A DNA stretch of 64,000 bases from Gracilaria domingensis (taxonomy: Eukaryota > Rhodophyta > Florideophyceae > Gracilariales > Gracilariaceae): positions 29,838 through 93,837 of the forward strand of contig VCMS01000221.1 in assembly GCA_022539475.1 (NCBI GenBank), given 5' to 3'. Numbering within the stretch: the stretch's first letter is position 1; each line of letters starts with the position of its first letter. Under the pieces are notes generated by a model. It made no database searches, had not been told where the DNA came from, and worked only from the letters and a program-made list of their open reading frames with translations. The position numbers and the translations under genes are program-made. Positions 1 through 10,502 of this stretch are shown piece by piece.

Positions 1-838
1 GACTGAAAAACACCATGAAAGATACGTCAGATTTAATATATACACCTTTCATCTGTATACAAATTATGAAATATTTAGTAGTTTTGAAATAGTTATCTTA
101 ACATGAAATTGCCGTCACAGAAGACCATAACAGACAAAAGTTTTGCACTCTAGCATGTGACGGAAGAGTGACGAAGAAAATTTTTAGAGGACGTGCAACT
201 CTGCTAGACAGTAGTCGGAATTAAGCTTGACTGTAAAACTTTTGGCCAAATTTGTGTAACTTTGTGTGTCACAATAATTTACAGCTTAAGCAGTAAAAAT
301 TCAAATGGGCGGCATCGACTATGTAATCCGTTTGTGGATCAGATTCTTAACAAACCACAATTATAATGACTAGAATTCAAGCCCTGACAAAGGTTCAACT
401 AAGGGCTCAGAAATGGAACCCAATGCATTGTCCCGGCCAACGCCTTTGCTGCTGAACGCAATATTGTACCCATCTGATGACAGTTTTCATAAGATCGATA
501 GCCAGATTTTAATTCTATGAAACATCTGCAGAGCCTCAATTTACCTGTCTAAACCATCTTTTGTGTCTTTGACTAACACAAGCATCAATACCATCATAAC
601 TGATGATCATATTCACTCATTACACAACTCAAAACCGACTCTCAAAACATTTAACAGCTTTTTTGTTATCTAATACACAGTTCATGCTCAAACAGTGCAG
701 TTGAATTGAAAAACAAGAGCGTTGTCTATGCAATTCTCTTTCTGTAAACCTTACCGTTTCTATGCTCAAACACTTTTTGAAGATTCACCAAAGCTGACTC
801 TATCTGTACTAGTCAAATAAATGGATAGATGACTCTAA
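1..838. other. AT-rich intergenic sequence, no gene seen
   Basis: No ORF with coding character, no RNA gene and no clear repeat was seen here. It leads into the minisatellite that begins at 839. Confidence 0.5.
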
Positions 839-1310
839 GCATGGGCGGTTTTCATGCTCACAGCCTTTAACTTGACAAGCACCGACGGTGTCTGTGATGT
901 TGAACTGTGTTTGATAATGTTTCTGAAGATGAGCAGTGGCTGCCCCTACACACTTGATACAACTTGACAAGCACGGGCAGTTCCAATAGTAGTCAAGAGG
1001 TATGTAGTGTATCCGCGCATGGGCGGTGCCTGTGCTGGACAGCTTGGGTGCGTGGTGTGTGTGAGCATGGGCGGTGCCCGTGCTCACACACTTGGCATAA
1101 GTTTACCGGCACGGGCGGTGCCTGTGCTGGTCAACTGTGGTGAGTGGTGTGTGTGAGCATTGACGCTGCCTGTGCTCACGCACTTGGTATAAGTTGACCA
1201 GCACGGGCGGGTCCTGTGCTGTTCAACTGGTGTGTGTGAGGTGTGTCCGCATGGGCGGTGCCCGTGCTCACACAATTGGTATAATTTGGACAGCACGGGC
1301 GGTACCTGGC
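839..1310. repeat. Degenerate minisatellite, about 92-bp unit of two hairpin half-units
   Basis: A GCAYGGGCGGTGCC core recurs at about 839, 971, 1018, 1065, 1109, 1157 (diverged), 1201, 1249 and 1293. The last six copies alternate 44- and 48-bp steps, giving a unit of about 92 bp. Each core is nearly self-complementary (GCACGGGC, then GGT or similar, then GCCTGTGC or GCCCGTGC), so each half-unit can fold into a short hairpin. Short ORFs rich in His, Thr and Ala on both strands here are by-products of the repeat. Confidence 0.75.
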
Positions 1311-1885
1311 GTGGTGAAAGAAGAAGATCATGTGTTTGAGATTGGTCATTGTCCATGCTTACCTGCTGAGAAAGTATATTTTATAATGTGATCTGTGATC
1401 AGTTATTAGTATGCCCGGTTCTATGCTGGGCCTGCTGTGCACTGCACAGTGCACTGCACAGTGTGCAAGACAAGCTCTGCAACGTGTCATCTTTGACAAT
1501 AGCGAGTAAACTTGTGAAAACTGGATTGGCATTTGCGAGAGGGACTGTCCGCCGGGCGTGCACACTGAAAAAGATGGTTTGAAAACGGGGGTAAATGGAC
1601 TGTAATGGTTTTAAAGGGTTCTCTTGCCTTGACTTCGGAGATGATTTGCTTCCTCCTGAAGGCCATTACTTTACTTTACCACTCTAGTCCGCGTGTTCTT
1701 CTTACGCAGTGTTCGAAGTTCTTGTGATAACTCACAAGTTCGAAAATTTGCTTCCTGCAGTTTTGATCAGATTTTACGGTACTAAAAAATTGACTGAATT
1801 TGTAAATCAATTTTTTGTACTATTGTACAGAAACATTAATTTGTTTCACTCATCTCTGGTGGACTGGTTTTACTAAGGCACAGCC
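1311..1885. other. Intergenic sequence with a short tandem near-palindrome
   Basis: No gene seen. Around 1437-1466 the 12-mer GTGCACTGCACA occurs twice in a row and runs into a partial third copy. The rest shows no structure I can support. Confidence 0.4.
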
Positions 1886-2721
1886 ATGGAACGAAAAGGC
1901 CCAACAAGAGCGCATCAAAGCGGTGGGTCTGGTGTATGGTTTCGAGTGCCACCCCAAATTATGCATGCAGAAGAAGCGCATATTGAGAACATCATGATGA
2001 ACATTTCTGAAGTCGTCAAAAAGAAAGCAATGCAGTGCAACTTGGCAATTATGAACGCATCCCTAAATCTTGTTGCTACGATAGCTACCTCTAAGCAGTA
2101 TTTCTCATACACAAAGCAATGATGTGGCAATTCTTTCTCTTGCGACAACGAAGAAAGAAACACTACGCTGATCGTTTTTGAAAAACTGGAAGTTCTTCGA
2201 CATCGAAAATGGTAGGACAATAAAAAGGCGGTAAAATACTCTCTACCTCACATAATGCACCCGATGCTTGTAAGCACAGGCAAGGAAAGGATTACGAATG
2301 TTTCAAGTGCTTCGAACAAAACGTAGTCAAAACAGAAAAGAATGTGAAACTTGCAGCAATCAAGCCATTATGCAAAACATTCATTCCAGGTCTACCAAAG
2401 AATATTGAACACGCTGTGAAGATATGGAGATATGGGGATAGGAAAATAACTACCACGCTACGTTTGTTCGACAAGGCGAAGTCAAGGAGAACAATATTCG
2501 AAAGCTACATAGACTCATGGTGGAGGACGTCAGGTCAATAAGCAGCGTACTACAAGTTCAAGAAACTTATTTCTCTAGTCGCGAAGGAAGAATCAGAAAT
2601 TAAAATTTTTGAAGTAGGAGAGGACAACATTTGGAACGCCGCCGTAGAAGAATTTTACGAGCCCTGGGATAGCAACGGCTCGCCAATTCCTCTCAGTTCG
2701 TTCTTCAAGGCCAAGAAGTGA
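1886..2721 (+). pseudogene. GCR1_C-like DNA-binding ORF of a Crypton-like element, decayed
   Basis: Two reading-frame segments make up this relic. A 5' part starts at ATG 1886 and stops at 2122. A 3' part in another frame runs from about 2290 to a TGA at 2719, with an in-frame TAA near 2539. The 3' part carries an IKP..FIPGLPKNIEHAVKIW motif, then a YIDSW motif, a YYKFKKLI stretch and a downstream acidic tail. This order resembles the GCR1_C domain (a VP-L-W motif, then an R/K-rich Y-K helix) known from some fungal Cryptons and transcription factors. The same motif recurs in the minus-strand ORF at 14,064-14,711. The likely role was DNA binding for the neighbouring recombinase. The family assignment is by eye and moderate. 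The frame break and stops show it is dead. Confidence 0.5.
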
Positions 2722-2748
2722 TTCATATCCCAACCACGACATTACTCC

Positions 2749-3981
2749 ATGACTTCGTTCTCGTCTGATACTATGCACCAGAATTCAGAGAAGTCAGGGA
2801 AGGATTTGCAAGAAGTGCACTCGATTGTGCGCGTTTCGTATAGCGCATCTACGAAAGATAATTTGGCGCGAGCGGAAAAGTTATTTACGGAGTTTGCGAA
2901 AGCACATGGCGCGTCCGATCCTTTTGAAGTATCCGTGGAGTCTAGTAAATTTGTTTTGAACTTTCTTGCAGTCCGCTGCCGCTTTAACACTAACACTGCT
3001 CTAAAATTGGACACCATGGGCGGTTATGCATAAGGTATTAGGCTTCCTTACTCAAAACATGGACATAAAGAGGCCTGGTTTAGTGATGTGAAGCAGAAAA
3101 TTGCACATGGTAACCCACTTATTTCTAATCCAGACTTTGATGACTTTCGTCGCGCTTACAGAGTGAACTTAGCACGTTACGGTGACGTAAAATCAAGGGC
3201 TAGACCACTAACTGCTGAGATTTTCTGTGATCATGCGCAGCTCTATTAGCTTGGGTAAAAGAAGATGGAGACTATGGATATCGTTTTCAACTCTATTTGT
3301 GCTTTAGGACTGTATCTTGGTTTGCTATATGATGAGATCTCGAAGTTGATGATGCAGAATGTATCGATTGGCAGAAATTCCGCTTCTCTTACCTTGAAGA
3401 CCGCAATAAAGAACTCAACTGTAGAACGTGTGTACGAAGTGTCTGACTGGGGTGGAAACTCGCAAATGATGTTTTCAGTTTTCATGGACCCTTTTATCGC
3501 GTTGCAGTCTTGGGTTCTCGTAAGAGGGAACGAAAAGATATTTTTGTTTCCTGACGTACTCAATACGTCTGCAGGATATCGTTTGGATTATAGTAAGCCA
3601 TTGAGCTGCAACAAATGGGTCCTGTTTATGAGACGGAGACTTGTTGATCTCGGTGTGGGAGTTGAAGATGCGAAAACATATACGGGGCATTCGTTGAAGC
3701 GTGGATGTGTGCAACTGCATCGAAGCCTTGGTTACATGAATGAGTAAATTATGAGAAAACTTGGAATGGTTGGATCTAACGCGTACTAAAACTATTGCGC
3801 AGCGTACAACAACGACGCTCCGCAAGAATTGCCACGATTTAACAGTTGGGAGCACATGGTTCGGCATGCATGAGCTATTTCTGGAGAAGCATCTTGGCTG
3901 AATGATGAGAATGCTTTCCATGAGTTCGAAAAAGAGGTTTCTAGAGACAGTGAAGCTTGCGACGAAGACGTATCGGAGTAA
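2749..3981 (+). pseudogene. Tyrosine recombinase (Crypton-like), copy 1, inactivated
   Basis: This is one continuous frame of 411 codons from ATG 2749 to TAA 3979, with no frameshift but several in-frame stops (TAA 3031, TAG and TAA near 3247-3258, TAA 3745, more downstream). It matches the relic at 46,389-47,598 along its length, including GNPLI-NPDF-FRRAYR, LYDE-KL, MDPF-A, TGHSLKRG and NAY-NYC. The GHSLKRG box and the later Tyr in an AY(L)NY context fit the catalytic HxxR/K box and nucleophile of tyrosine recombinases. The first catalytic Arg, seen as LRYDE in copy 2, is Leu here (LLYDE), a second sign of death. It follows the GCR1_C-like ORF by 27 bp in the same frame, so both probably belonged to one element. 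Confidence 0.7.
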
Positions 3982-4313
3982 GATCGGTGGCAGGATTCTT
4001 GGTCGTGTATATTGCATGATGGAGAGTAGCGCTTACGACTCCTGTTTATTCGCGATTGGGGCAAAATGATTCAACTGGAAAACGGGATGAAATGGTGATA
4101 GGGACACTGTGAGGGAACAAGGAAACAACTCTGAGGAGGGCAGCGTCGACAAGTGGCCATCGCATGCCAAATATATCACTTCAGCAGAAATTGGTTGCGG
4201 CTCAGACGATCTTTTAGCCAGGAAAGGGTGTGCAGAGGAACTGAAATAGGTCGATCATTATCCAGTTTATCCGGAAAAGTCGGGGTGTTTTCATCTTGAG
4301 CTCGCGCTTCAGT
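3982..4313. other. Sequence downstream of the recombinase relic, nothing recognised
   Basis: No ORF, RNA or repeat supported. It may include the decayed 3' end of the Crypton-like element, but no boundary is visible. Confidence 0.35.
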
Positions 4314-4950
4314 TTAGGGAAGACTGGGCTGAGAAATAATGTTAGGGCGAAGAGGAGGCATCGCCCTCGTCGCGCGTACCAGCGTCAAGGGAGGTTGTTG
4401 TTTTTGAATGTCCGGGATAGGCTCACCGACTTGTGCACTACAGCGTTCTTGTTGCTCCTTGGCGTCGGAGGCAAATTTCGGTGTTGTGCGCGCCGCAGAC
4501 GCTAAATCGGTGTTCTTGGAGGCTTCACGTAACGCATCATCTGGCAGAGCCAAAGGCCGAGTAGCGGGCTGGGCAGGGTAACCTTGGGGTTTGGTGTGTT
4601 GAGAGGGATTTAAGGCGGGTTCAGCGGATTCAGTTTGGACCTTGGCGGGTTGTGTCTGCCGTTGGTGGGTTTTTGATTGGTGAGCAACGGGATTATCAAC
4701 ATGCATGGAGTCTGCGCGTAGCGTTTTGGGTGCGGTAGGCTTGTGCGACAAATGAAATTGTTGTTCACACGCAGGCGCAGGCTTTGCAGTTGGCGGCTGT
4801 TCAGATGCTGTAGCGGCAGCAGTACGTTGCGTAAGATGTGTGTGGGCGACGGTAGAAGTATCAGCATGTAGAGAAGCATCGATTTCGGGCTGCGGTGGCT
4901 TCTTAGCACGCGACGGGGTAATCGGCTGGGACGACTTGTCCGGAGAAGGA
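4314..4950 (-). CDS. Possible disordered Pro/Gln/Ala-rich protein fragment
   Basis: A minus-strand frame is open for about 210 codons, from a stop near 4950 to 4314. Its composition is rich in Pro, Gln, Ala, Thr and Lys without being a simple repeat, more like a natural low-complexity protein than random sequence. No ATG start is obvious. Upstream frames on the same strand (5188-5757) continue in similar Pro/Ala/Arg-rich style but out of frame, so this may be one exon or a decayed gene. I do not recognise a family. The high G+C of this stretch also lengthens chance ORFs, so confidence is low. Confidence 0.25.
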
Positions 4951-5755
4951 TGCTCCTACGCAACAGCGGCGGCGTCGGGTGGAAGTCAAAGCTGGGGCGC
5001 CTTTTGCACAGGGGCATCAGGCGGGGGTTTCGGCGACGCGGAATTGGCGGAGGCGACGCCATTGCCACGGGGACGGGAACGAGCAGAAAGCTTATCGCCG
5101 GAGGTCTGCTTTCGTGCGGAGCGGCAACGCAGCAGGCGCAGGCGCGGCGATAGCTAGCGTGGAATCGCGACGAGCTACTAGGGCATGTCAAGCGGGGTGG
5201 GCTGCTCGGTGTACGGGGTGGGAGACGGCAGCAGTGGTGGGAGGTTCTCGTCGGCGCCCAGAGTGGGTGACTGTCCACCCGTGGGGGAGGGCGGGTGCGG
5301 CGCGGGGGGGGGAGTTGGGCGCGGAGGGAACGACAGCCGCTGAGCTGAGCACGACGAAGGAGAACGAGCTGGCGCCGGGAGTGGGAGGCTTTTTTGGAGT
5401 TGCGCGCGCTCGTGCAGCGGCCTCGTTTGTCTTGGTCAGGCGCTCTTTTGGCGCGCTTTGGCGCCCGCGGCGGAGTCGCGCTGTAAAGCGGTGTCGGCCG
5501 CGGGGGGCGTGGCGTCGTGCGCAGGCGCTGCGGCAGCTCGTGCGCTGGCGGCTGGCACCTCGCGCATGCGCGAGGTGCCAGGCGAGGCGCGATCGCCTTT
5601 TCAGCGGCAGCTGTGACCTGGTGCACACAACTTCTTTCTCTGGGTCTCTAATCGCATCTAATCGCATCTTGTACATTTTTCTTTTTCTGTGGCATACTAC
5701 CATTGTTGTGTTACTGGTTAAGATGACCAATCTTTCTTCATTCACGTAATACGCC
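4951..5755. other. GC-rich stretch with overlapping chance-like ORFs
   Basis: Long overlapping ORFs exist on both strands (about 256 codons on +, 338 on -). All are Arg/Pro/Ala-rich and mutually exclusive, as expected from high G+C. I cannot choose a real one. It holds the perfect palindrome at 5552-5581. Confidence 0.35.
5552..5581. repeat. Perfect 30-bp palindrome
   Basis: The 15 bases starting CTGGCACCTC are followed immediately by their exact reverse complement, with no spacer. The flanking base pair (G/G) does not extend it. No direct target duplication or terminal repeat of a transposon was seen around it. Confidence 0.85.
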
Positions 5756-6115
5756 ATGGTTCATGCCGGTCACCCAGAAAATTGCGTAATTTGTCAAGAT
5801 ACTCTCGAAGGCCATGTTGCCAAACTTGAGTGTTCACACGTTTTTCATTACGAGTGCATTTCGCCCATACTGCCCAAAAAACAAAGAGATCCAGTTGTAT
5901 TGGAGATTCGAAATGAACATTTGGCAAGATTAGACGTTCGTGAGATTCATCCGGCTCTCTCAGTTTGCCTACTCTCGCGGTCTGAAATTGATACTGAAAA
6001 GCTTACTCACTACGTAGACTACGAAAAGCGATCGCACGTTTTCGCAACACATCAGCGTTGCTGGAATGGGACGAAGAATAAGGAAGAACAAAAAGAGGAT
6101 GGAGCGCCGTCTTAA
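5756..6115 (+). CDS. Partial RING-H2-like zinc-finger protein, 119 aa
   Basis: The ORF starts at ATG 5756. Residues 10-35 read CVIC, a 12-residue spacer, C-S-H, V-F, H-Y-E-C, which is the first half of a RING-H2 finger (C-x2-C, C-x-H-x2-H-x2-C). RING fingers are typical of E3 ubiquitin ligases. The second metal pair, normally a CPxC motif 10-30 residues later, is missing. Only a single Cys (SVCLLS) lies further on, so the finger as written cannot be complete. The gene may have an intron, a frameshift or be decayed. A further ORF follows on the same strand at 6244. The zinc-binding half is clear; function as a ligase is not. Confidence 0.5.
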   Translation: MVHAGHPENCVICQDTLEGHVAKLECSHVFHYECISPILPKKQRDPVVLEIRNEHLARLDVREIHPALSVCLLSRSEIDTEKLTHYVDYEKRSHVFATHQRCWNGTKNKEEQKEDGAPS

Positions 6116-6243
6116 AACGGAACAAGGAACAGAATGAGAAAGGCAGAAATGACGAACAAAGGTCTTAAAGAAAACTGAATACAGCGATACTGCCTCTTGC
6201 AGTGGTCTATGAAAGACATCTTGCTACTATTGTTTATAAGGCC

Positions 6244-6747
6244 ATGCGATCTTCGCAAAGAGAAATAGTCTCCCCGCTTCGTGCAAAACGGATGGCGAGC
6301 AGATCAAGCGGCGTACAGCAGATTCTAGACCTCTCGGACAAAAGCATCGCCCACTTCAATCCACCCTACATATTCATGAGCACCGCTCTGGAACATGAGC
6401 CGAACGATGTAGAAGCGGCGATAGTCGCACAGCAGGCAAGGCGACTGAAGCAGACGGCGCGCCGGTCTTTCGTTTTGCAAATGGATCTGTTTGACGCGGC
6501 ACCGTCTGGAAATAATCAACTGTCAAAACAAGTGCTGGCGAACACTGATCCTTACCTAGTCTTGACAGTGAAATATGGCGGTAATGATTGGTTCAACCTT
6601 GCCCGTCTTGCAAGCATTCAAGCAGCACGGGATTTGAGGGTAAAAATCATCGCCCAGCTCGTCCCGAAACGGATCTATAGCTGCGGGCATGAGCTCATCG
6701 TGAACATAAAGTGTTACACCCACGCGACGTCTCCCGCACGAACTTAA
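6244..6747 (+). CDS. Hypothetical protein, about 168 aa
   Basis: The frame is open from 6169; the first ATG is at 6244 and the stop ends at 6747. The translation has balanced composition and predicted helical stretches (for example around EAAIVAQQARRLKQTARR), unlike the repetitive ORFs nearby. It lies 128 bp downstream of the RING ORF in another frame and could be its continuation after an intron or frameshift. No domain is recognised. Confidence 0.35.
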   Translation: MRSSQREIVSPLRAKRMASRSSGVQQILDLSDKSIAHFNPPYIFMSTALEHEPNDVEAAIVAQQARRLKQTARRSFVLQMDLFDAAPSGNNQLSKQVLANTDPYLVLTVKYGGNDWFNLARLASIQAARDLRVKIIAQLVPKRIYSCGHELIVNIKCYTHATSPART

Positions 6748-6974
6748 AAGCGGGGGAGATTGAGCCTCGTCTCACCCCAACCAGCTGCCACTTCTCCGCT
6801 TGTTGCTTGTTGCAGTATCGGTTGAATGATTCGTACTCGACCCCATGCTTTTCGGACACTAGCGTAGAGCAGAATGTAGTTAGTAGAGAATTGCTCAGCA
6901 TGTGCGGGGTCAGACCGAAAACGAAAGAGCGCGTAAGGAAGAGCAGCGGTACATGATAACAATAAATGAGAACA

Positions 6975-8440
6975 CTACCGCTGATGATGAGAACAGCTTT
7001 CGGCACCACTTTCTCTGTGCACATGGGCCTCTCTAATGTTTCTTAATGTTTGAAGATCCGTTGACAACCTATCTTTGATCGATAGGTTATTTCCCGCTGT
7101 GATGACAGATGCCTGGTTCCTCCCCATTTCTGGGACATTCGATGTTATAGCGTTCGCCACTGCCAGGAGCGGAAACGACGTTTGTGGAACCGCTTGTCGC
7201 TTTTGCATCCTGCTCTCGCTAAGCGCAGGGACCGCGCAAGATACGGCTGGCGTGCTCGGGACCAACGGCACAGCATGCAATATTGAAGTTGTAGCAGTAT
7301 TCGATATAGCTGGTGACCATGAAGCGATCGCGCTGTGCGGGATCCAAGTTAAAAGTCGCGCTGATTCCATATAAATCTGAAGTAAATCTCCCGAAAAGAG
7401 GTTTTTTTCTGGAGATTTGAACTCCCGCAGTAAGGTTGTGTAACATTTTGCGACTTGATACCAGGCTTTGGTTTGATAAACATCCAGCCGTTTTCGGCAT
7501 AGACGGTGAAGGTAACTGGGCTTGTGTTTTGTGACCATTGGTGTCTGTTCTAGAACTTTTTAGACTTATATCAGCTTCACTTGTCGCGATTGAGGTCCGT
7601 TTTCGTAGTGACTGTGAGTACAGCATGTCTGGAGCCTTAGACGTGTTTTCAACATGCGCACGAGGCGTACTTGAACTGCCAATGTGAGGAACAGGTTTCA
7701 TATAAGTCTTCGGTACTAAGAGTTTATCTGTACAAGATGGGTGTCCAGAAAGACTAGCATGTTCACACCCCTGAGACTGTGCTCTAGGCACATCCGTTCG
7801 TAGAGAACTTGATGTGTAGGATGCTGATAGAGCCTTGTTTCTAGGAATTCGCTCATTTGAAACCACTTTCGTTGAAGGATGTCTCGCCCTCTTTCCCTTA
7901 ACTATAGATACAATTGGGAGCTGCTGCGAGGAAACTGAATTTCCTACAATTTTACCATAGCGTCTGCGATCTGCTTCAGCCTGGAACTTGCACTAATATC
8001 ATCTCGCTCGATAGTTGACTTTGATTGTCCAACATGTGACCACTTCACAGCTCCCGAAATAACATACTTGGATTGCGATACTCGAGACTTTTTCTTCGGG
8101 GATACGTGGTTGGAAATGTTCTTCTTTGGTCTCTCGAGGTAGCCATTCTACACTGTAGCTTTAGGAGTACCTGACCCAGTACTTGAACCTGGTGACAGCT
8201 GCCGATGATCGCTTGCTGAGATAGTTCTTTGCACGAACAGGGCATTAGCAGGCGTAGATGGTGCCACCATCTTGCTCTTGTGGGTTGATTCAGACTACTT
8301 TGCCCCACTTATCTGTGGAACGATATTAGCAGAACGGCTGGATAGCGTCTTTGCTTCTGCCTTCGATAGGGCCGTGTTGTTCTATGGGGATGAAATTATT
8401 TGCTTCGTCAAACCTTTTGGCCACATGGCATTAGCAGAAT
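6975..8440 (-). pseudogene. Decayed Ser/Thr/Pro-rich gene of unknown family
   Basis: Reading the minus strand from about 8440, one frame gives three diverged copies of an S-A-N-(A/I) phrase (HSANAMWPK, SRSANIVPQ, TPANALFVQ) and then a basic PKKN-PKKK region. It is interrupted by stops (TAG, TAG, TAG and a TGA). The sense passes to a second frame near 7970-8000, which stays open to 7219 and is Ser/Thr-rich. A third frame with similar composition is open from 7538 to 6975. The shared composition across frames suggests one degraded disordered-protein gene, not three genes. No family is recognised, and the start and end are uncertain. Confidence 0.35.
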
Positions 8441-8539
8441 GCTTCAACGGTGTTCAGCCATAGCAGTTGCGGTCATCTTGTTTTTTGTCAACGGCATGTG
8501 CTGTTTTGTGAGTCCGTTTTGTTATTGTCGGCGAACGAG

Positions 8540-9165
8540 AGCGGCAGGGGCGCGGCGGTGAGGAGGCGCGCGGCGGAGTGGTAGCGACGCGCGCGGCAGT
8601 GGCGACGCATCCCACGGCGTGGTAGCCACGCCCGTGGCGGTGGCTACGCGCACGACTAGGTGGTAGCGACGCGGGCGGCGGTGAGAAAGCGCGCGGCGGG
8701 GCGGTAGCGACGGGCGCGGTTGTGGGGAGGCAGGTGGCGCGGTGATACCACAGAAAGCCGGGGTGGTAAGACGCGCGGAGGGGTGTTAGCGACCGGCGCG
8801 GCGTTAGGGCGGCGTGCGGCAGGGTGCTGGCGACGGGCATGTAGATGGGGAGGCGCACGGCGGCGGGATAGAAACAGACGGGGCGGTGGGTATGCGCGCG
8901 GTGGAGTGGTAGCGACGGGCGCGGTAGTAGGGAGACGCGGCGGGATGAAAGCGACGCACGGGGCGGTGGTGAGGCTCACGGCGGTGCGGTAGCAACTGGG
9001 GCGGCAGTGAGGAGGCGCTCGACAGCGTGGAAGCGACGCACGCGGCGGTGGTGAGGCTCGCGGCGGAGCGGTAGCAACGGGCTCGGCGATGCTGAGGCGC
9101 TCGCGGTGGTGGGGAGGCGCGCGGTAGGGTGTTGGTAACGGGCGCGTACGGTATTTAGTTTAGCT
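8540..9165. repeat. GC-rich minisatellite, about 41-bp unit
   Basis: A GGTAGCGACGGGCGCGG-like core recurs about every 41-42 bp (for example 8663, 8704, 8786, 8827, 8868, 8909, 8986, 9026, 9070), roughly 14 diverged copies. On the minus strand it reads as a Pro/Thr/Ala/Arg peptide repeat in all frames. I treat the ORFs here as by-products of the repeat. Confidence 0.75.
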
Positions 9166-9894
9166 ATACACGCGAGCAAGCGGTGCGCAGAGGTAGTGGG
9201 CATGGGCGAGCGGAACGTGTAAAGCGCGGCCGAGCACAAGCGCGCCACGGAGGACTGTCCTTGATTTTTGCAAAACAAGTAACAGTGCAGTACTCTATCT
9301 CGGGTACCGAAGGTACGAATCGTGCTCAGCCACAGGTGCCGAACAGTTCCAAAGGGTCTTCAATAGCTTTGACTCACAGCCTGCGAGTTCCATGAAAAGG
9401 CTACTGCACAGAGGAAGACTCATCGGTAGCGAGACGTAAGGAAAAGTTGAGTCAGAAGAAAGCTTACTGACATCATATATGATGTATGTATGTCACGCAA
9501 GCATTGGGTTCAGAAATAGCGCTGAACCCATGAAATTGACCCTCTCTGTCGGGGTGCTGAGAATCGCCGAAAGCAGTACTGCCATGGAGGTTCAGATTGC
9601 CCGGAATGGTATATTACCCGACGGATGAGCCCTACTGGCACCCGTAAACTGCTGGAAAATTCTTTCTACACTGCCATGTAGCGAAAATGAAGCCAGCGAC
9701 CCCTGCTACCCGTGTGGCCGACAGCGTGACTGACGCATGCGTAAGCAGCCTAAGTATCTTCTTGTAAGCACTTGCAAACAAGGATACCAAACACAAAGTA
9801 GTATCTCGACGGACAAAAAGTGAACTTGTACATGCACTGGAAGCACTTCTTCTCACGCATGAGTAGGTGGGTCAGCAGATAGTCACCGTCGGAA
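9166..9894. other. Sequence upstream of MutS2, no gene recognised
   Basis: It holds a 16-bp palindrome around 9470-9485 (ACATCATATATGATGT) and short ORFs without coding character. The missing 5' exon of the MutS2-like gene could lie here, but I could not find its N-terminal motifs. Confidence 0.35.
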
Positions 9895-10502
9895 TATACC
9901 CTGCCGGCTGCGCGTAGAATACGACAATCAATAGATGCTGAAGAGGATAAACAACTGCTTGTTCTGAAGAAGCTTGTTAGCGATGTGCGCCCGTATCCGG
10001 AGGTAGCGTCGAAAATTAACAAGCTCATTGACGACTTTTCACAGGTAGTCGATACATTTGATCCGACTTCGCGAAAAATCAGCGCTGACATTCACGTCAC
10101 TTGTATGGATATCAATTCACGACTAAACCGAATCATGAACAGTCATGCAGAGGCCCTGCAAAAACGCTTCATCATCATGCGCTGCGACGGCTTTGTCATA
10201 CCAGTCAAGAGTCCAATAAAAGACATCTTCAAGCACTCTATAGTGCATGATGTGAGTGAGTCGGGTGACACTACGTACTTGGAGCCCGCAGCGGTGCCGC
10301 AGTTGAACGACCGACTTCGTATATTGGCTGCAAAGGAACGCGCCAGAATTAACAAGGTTTTGAGGCAGTGGAGCGACTTGGTTGCCGCCTTCCGCCACGA
10401 TGTGGCGCGCTTGAGCGAAGTTGTTTGTTAGCTGGATGTCGCTGCGGTCAAGGCGAGCGCCTCTCACGATCTGAATGACGTGGACGTGCAGTTTGATGAT
10501 AC

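Noticed and set aside
809-1356. Short His/Thr-rich minus-strand ORFs
   Set aside because: By-products of the 92-bp repeat.
4979-5749. 256-codon + strand ORF overlapping a 338-codon minus-strand ORF
   Set aside because: Both are Arg/Pro/Ala-rich and overlap in a GC-rich stretch where stop codons are rare. Neither shows a domain or start that decides for it.
8454-9278. Minus-strand Pro/Thr/Ala/Arg-rich ORFs
   Set aside because: They are translations of the 41-bp minisatellite; all frames give similar peptides.
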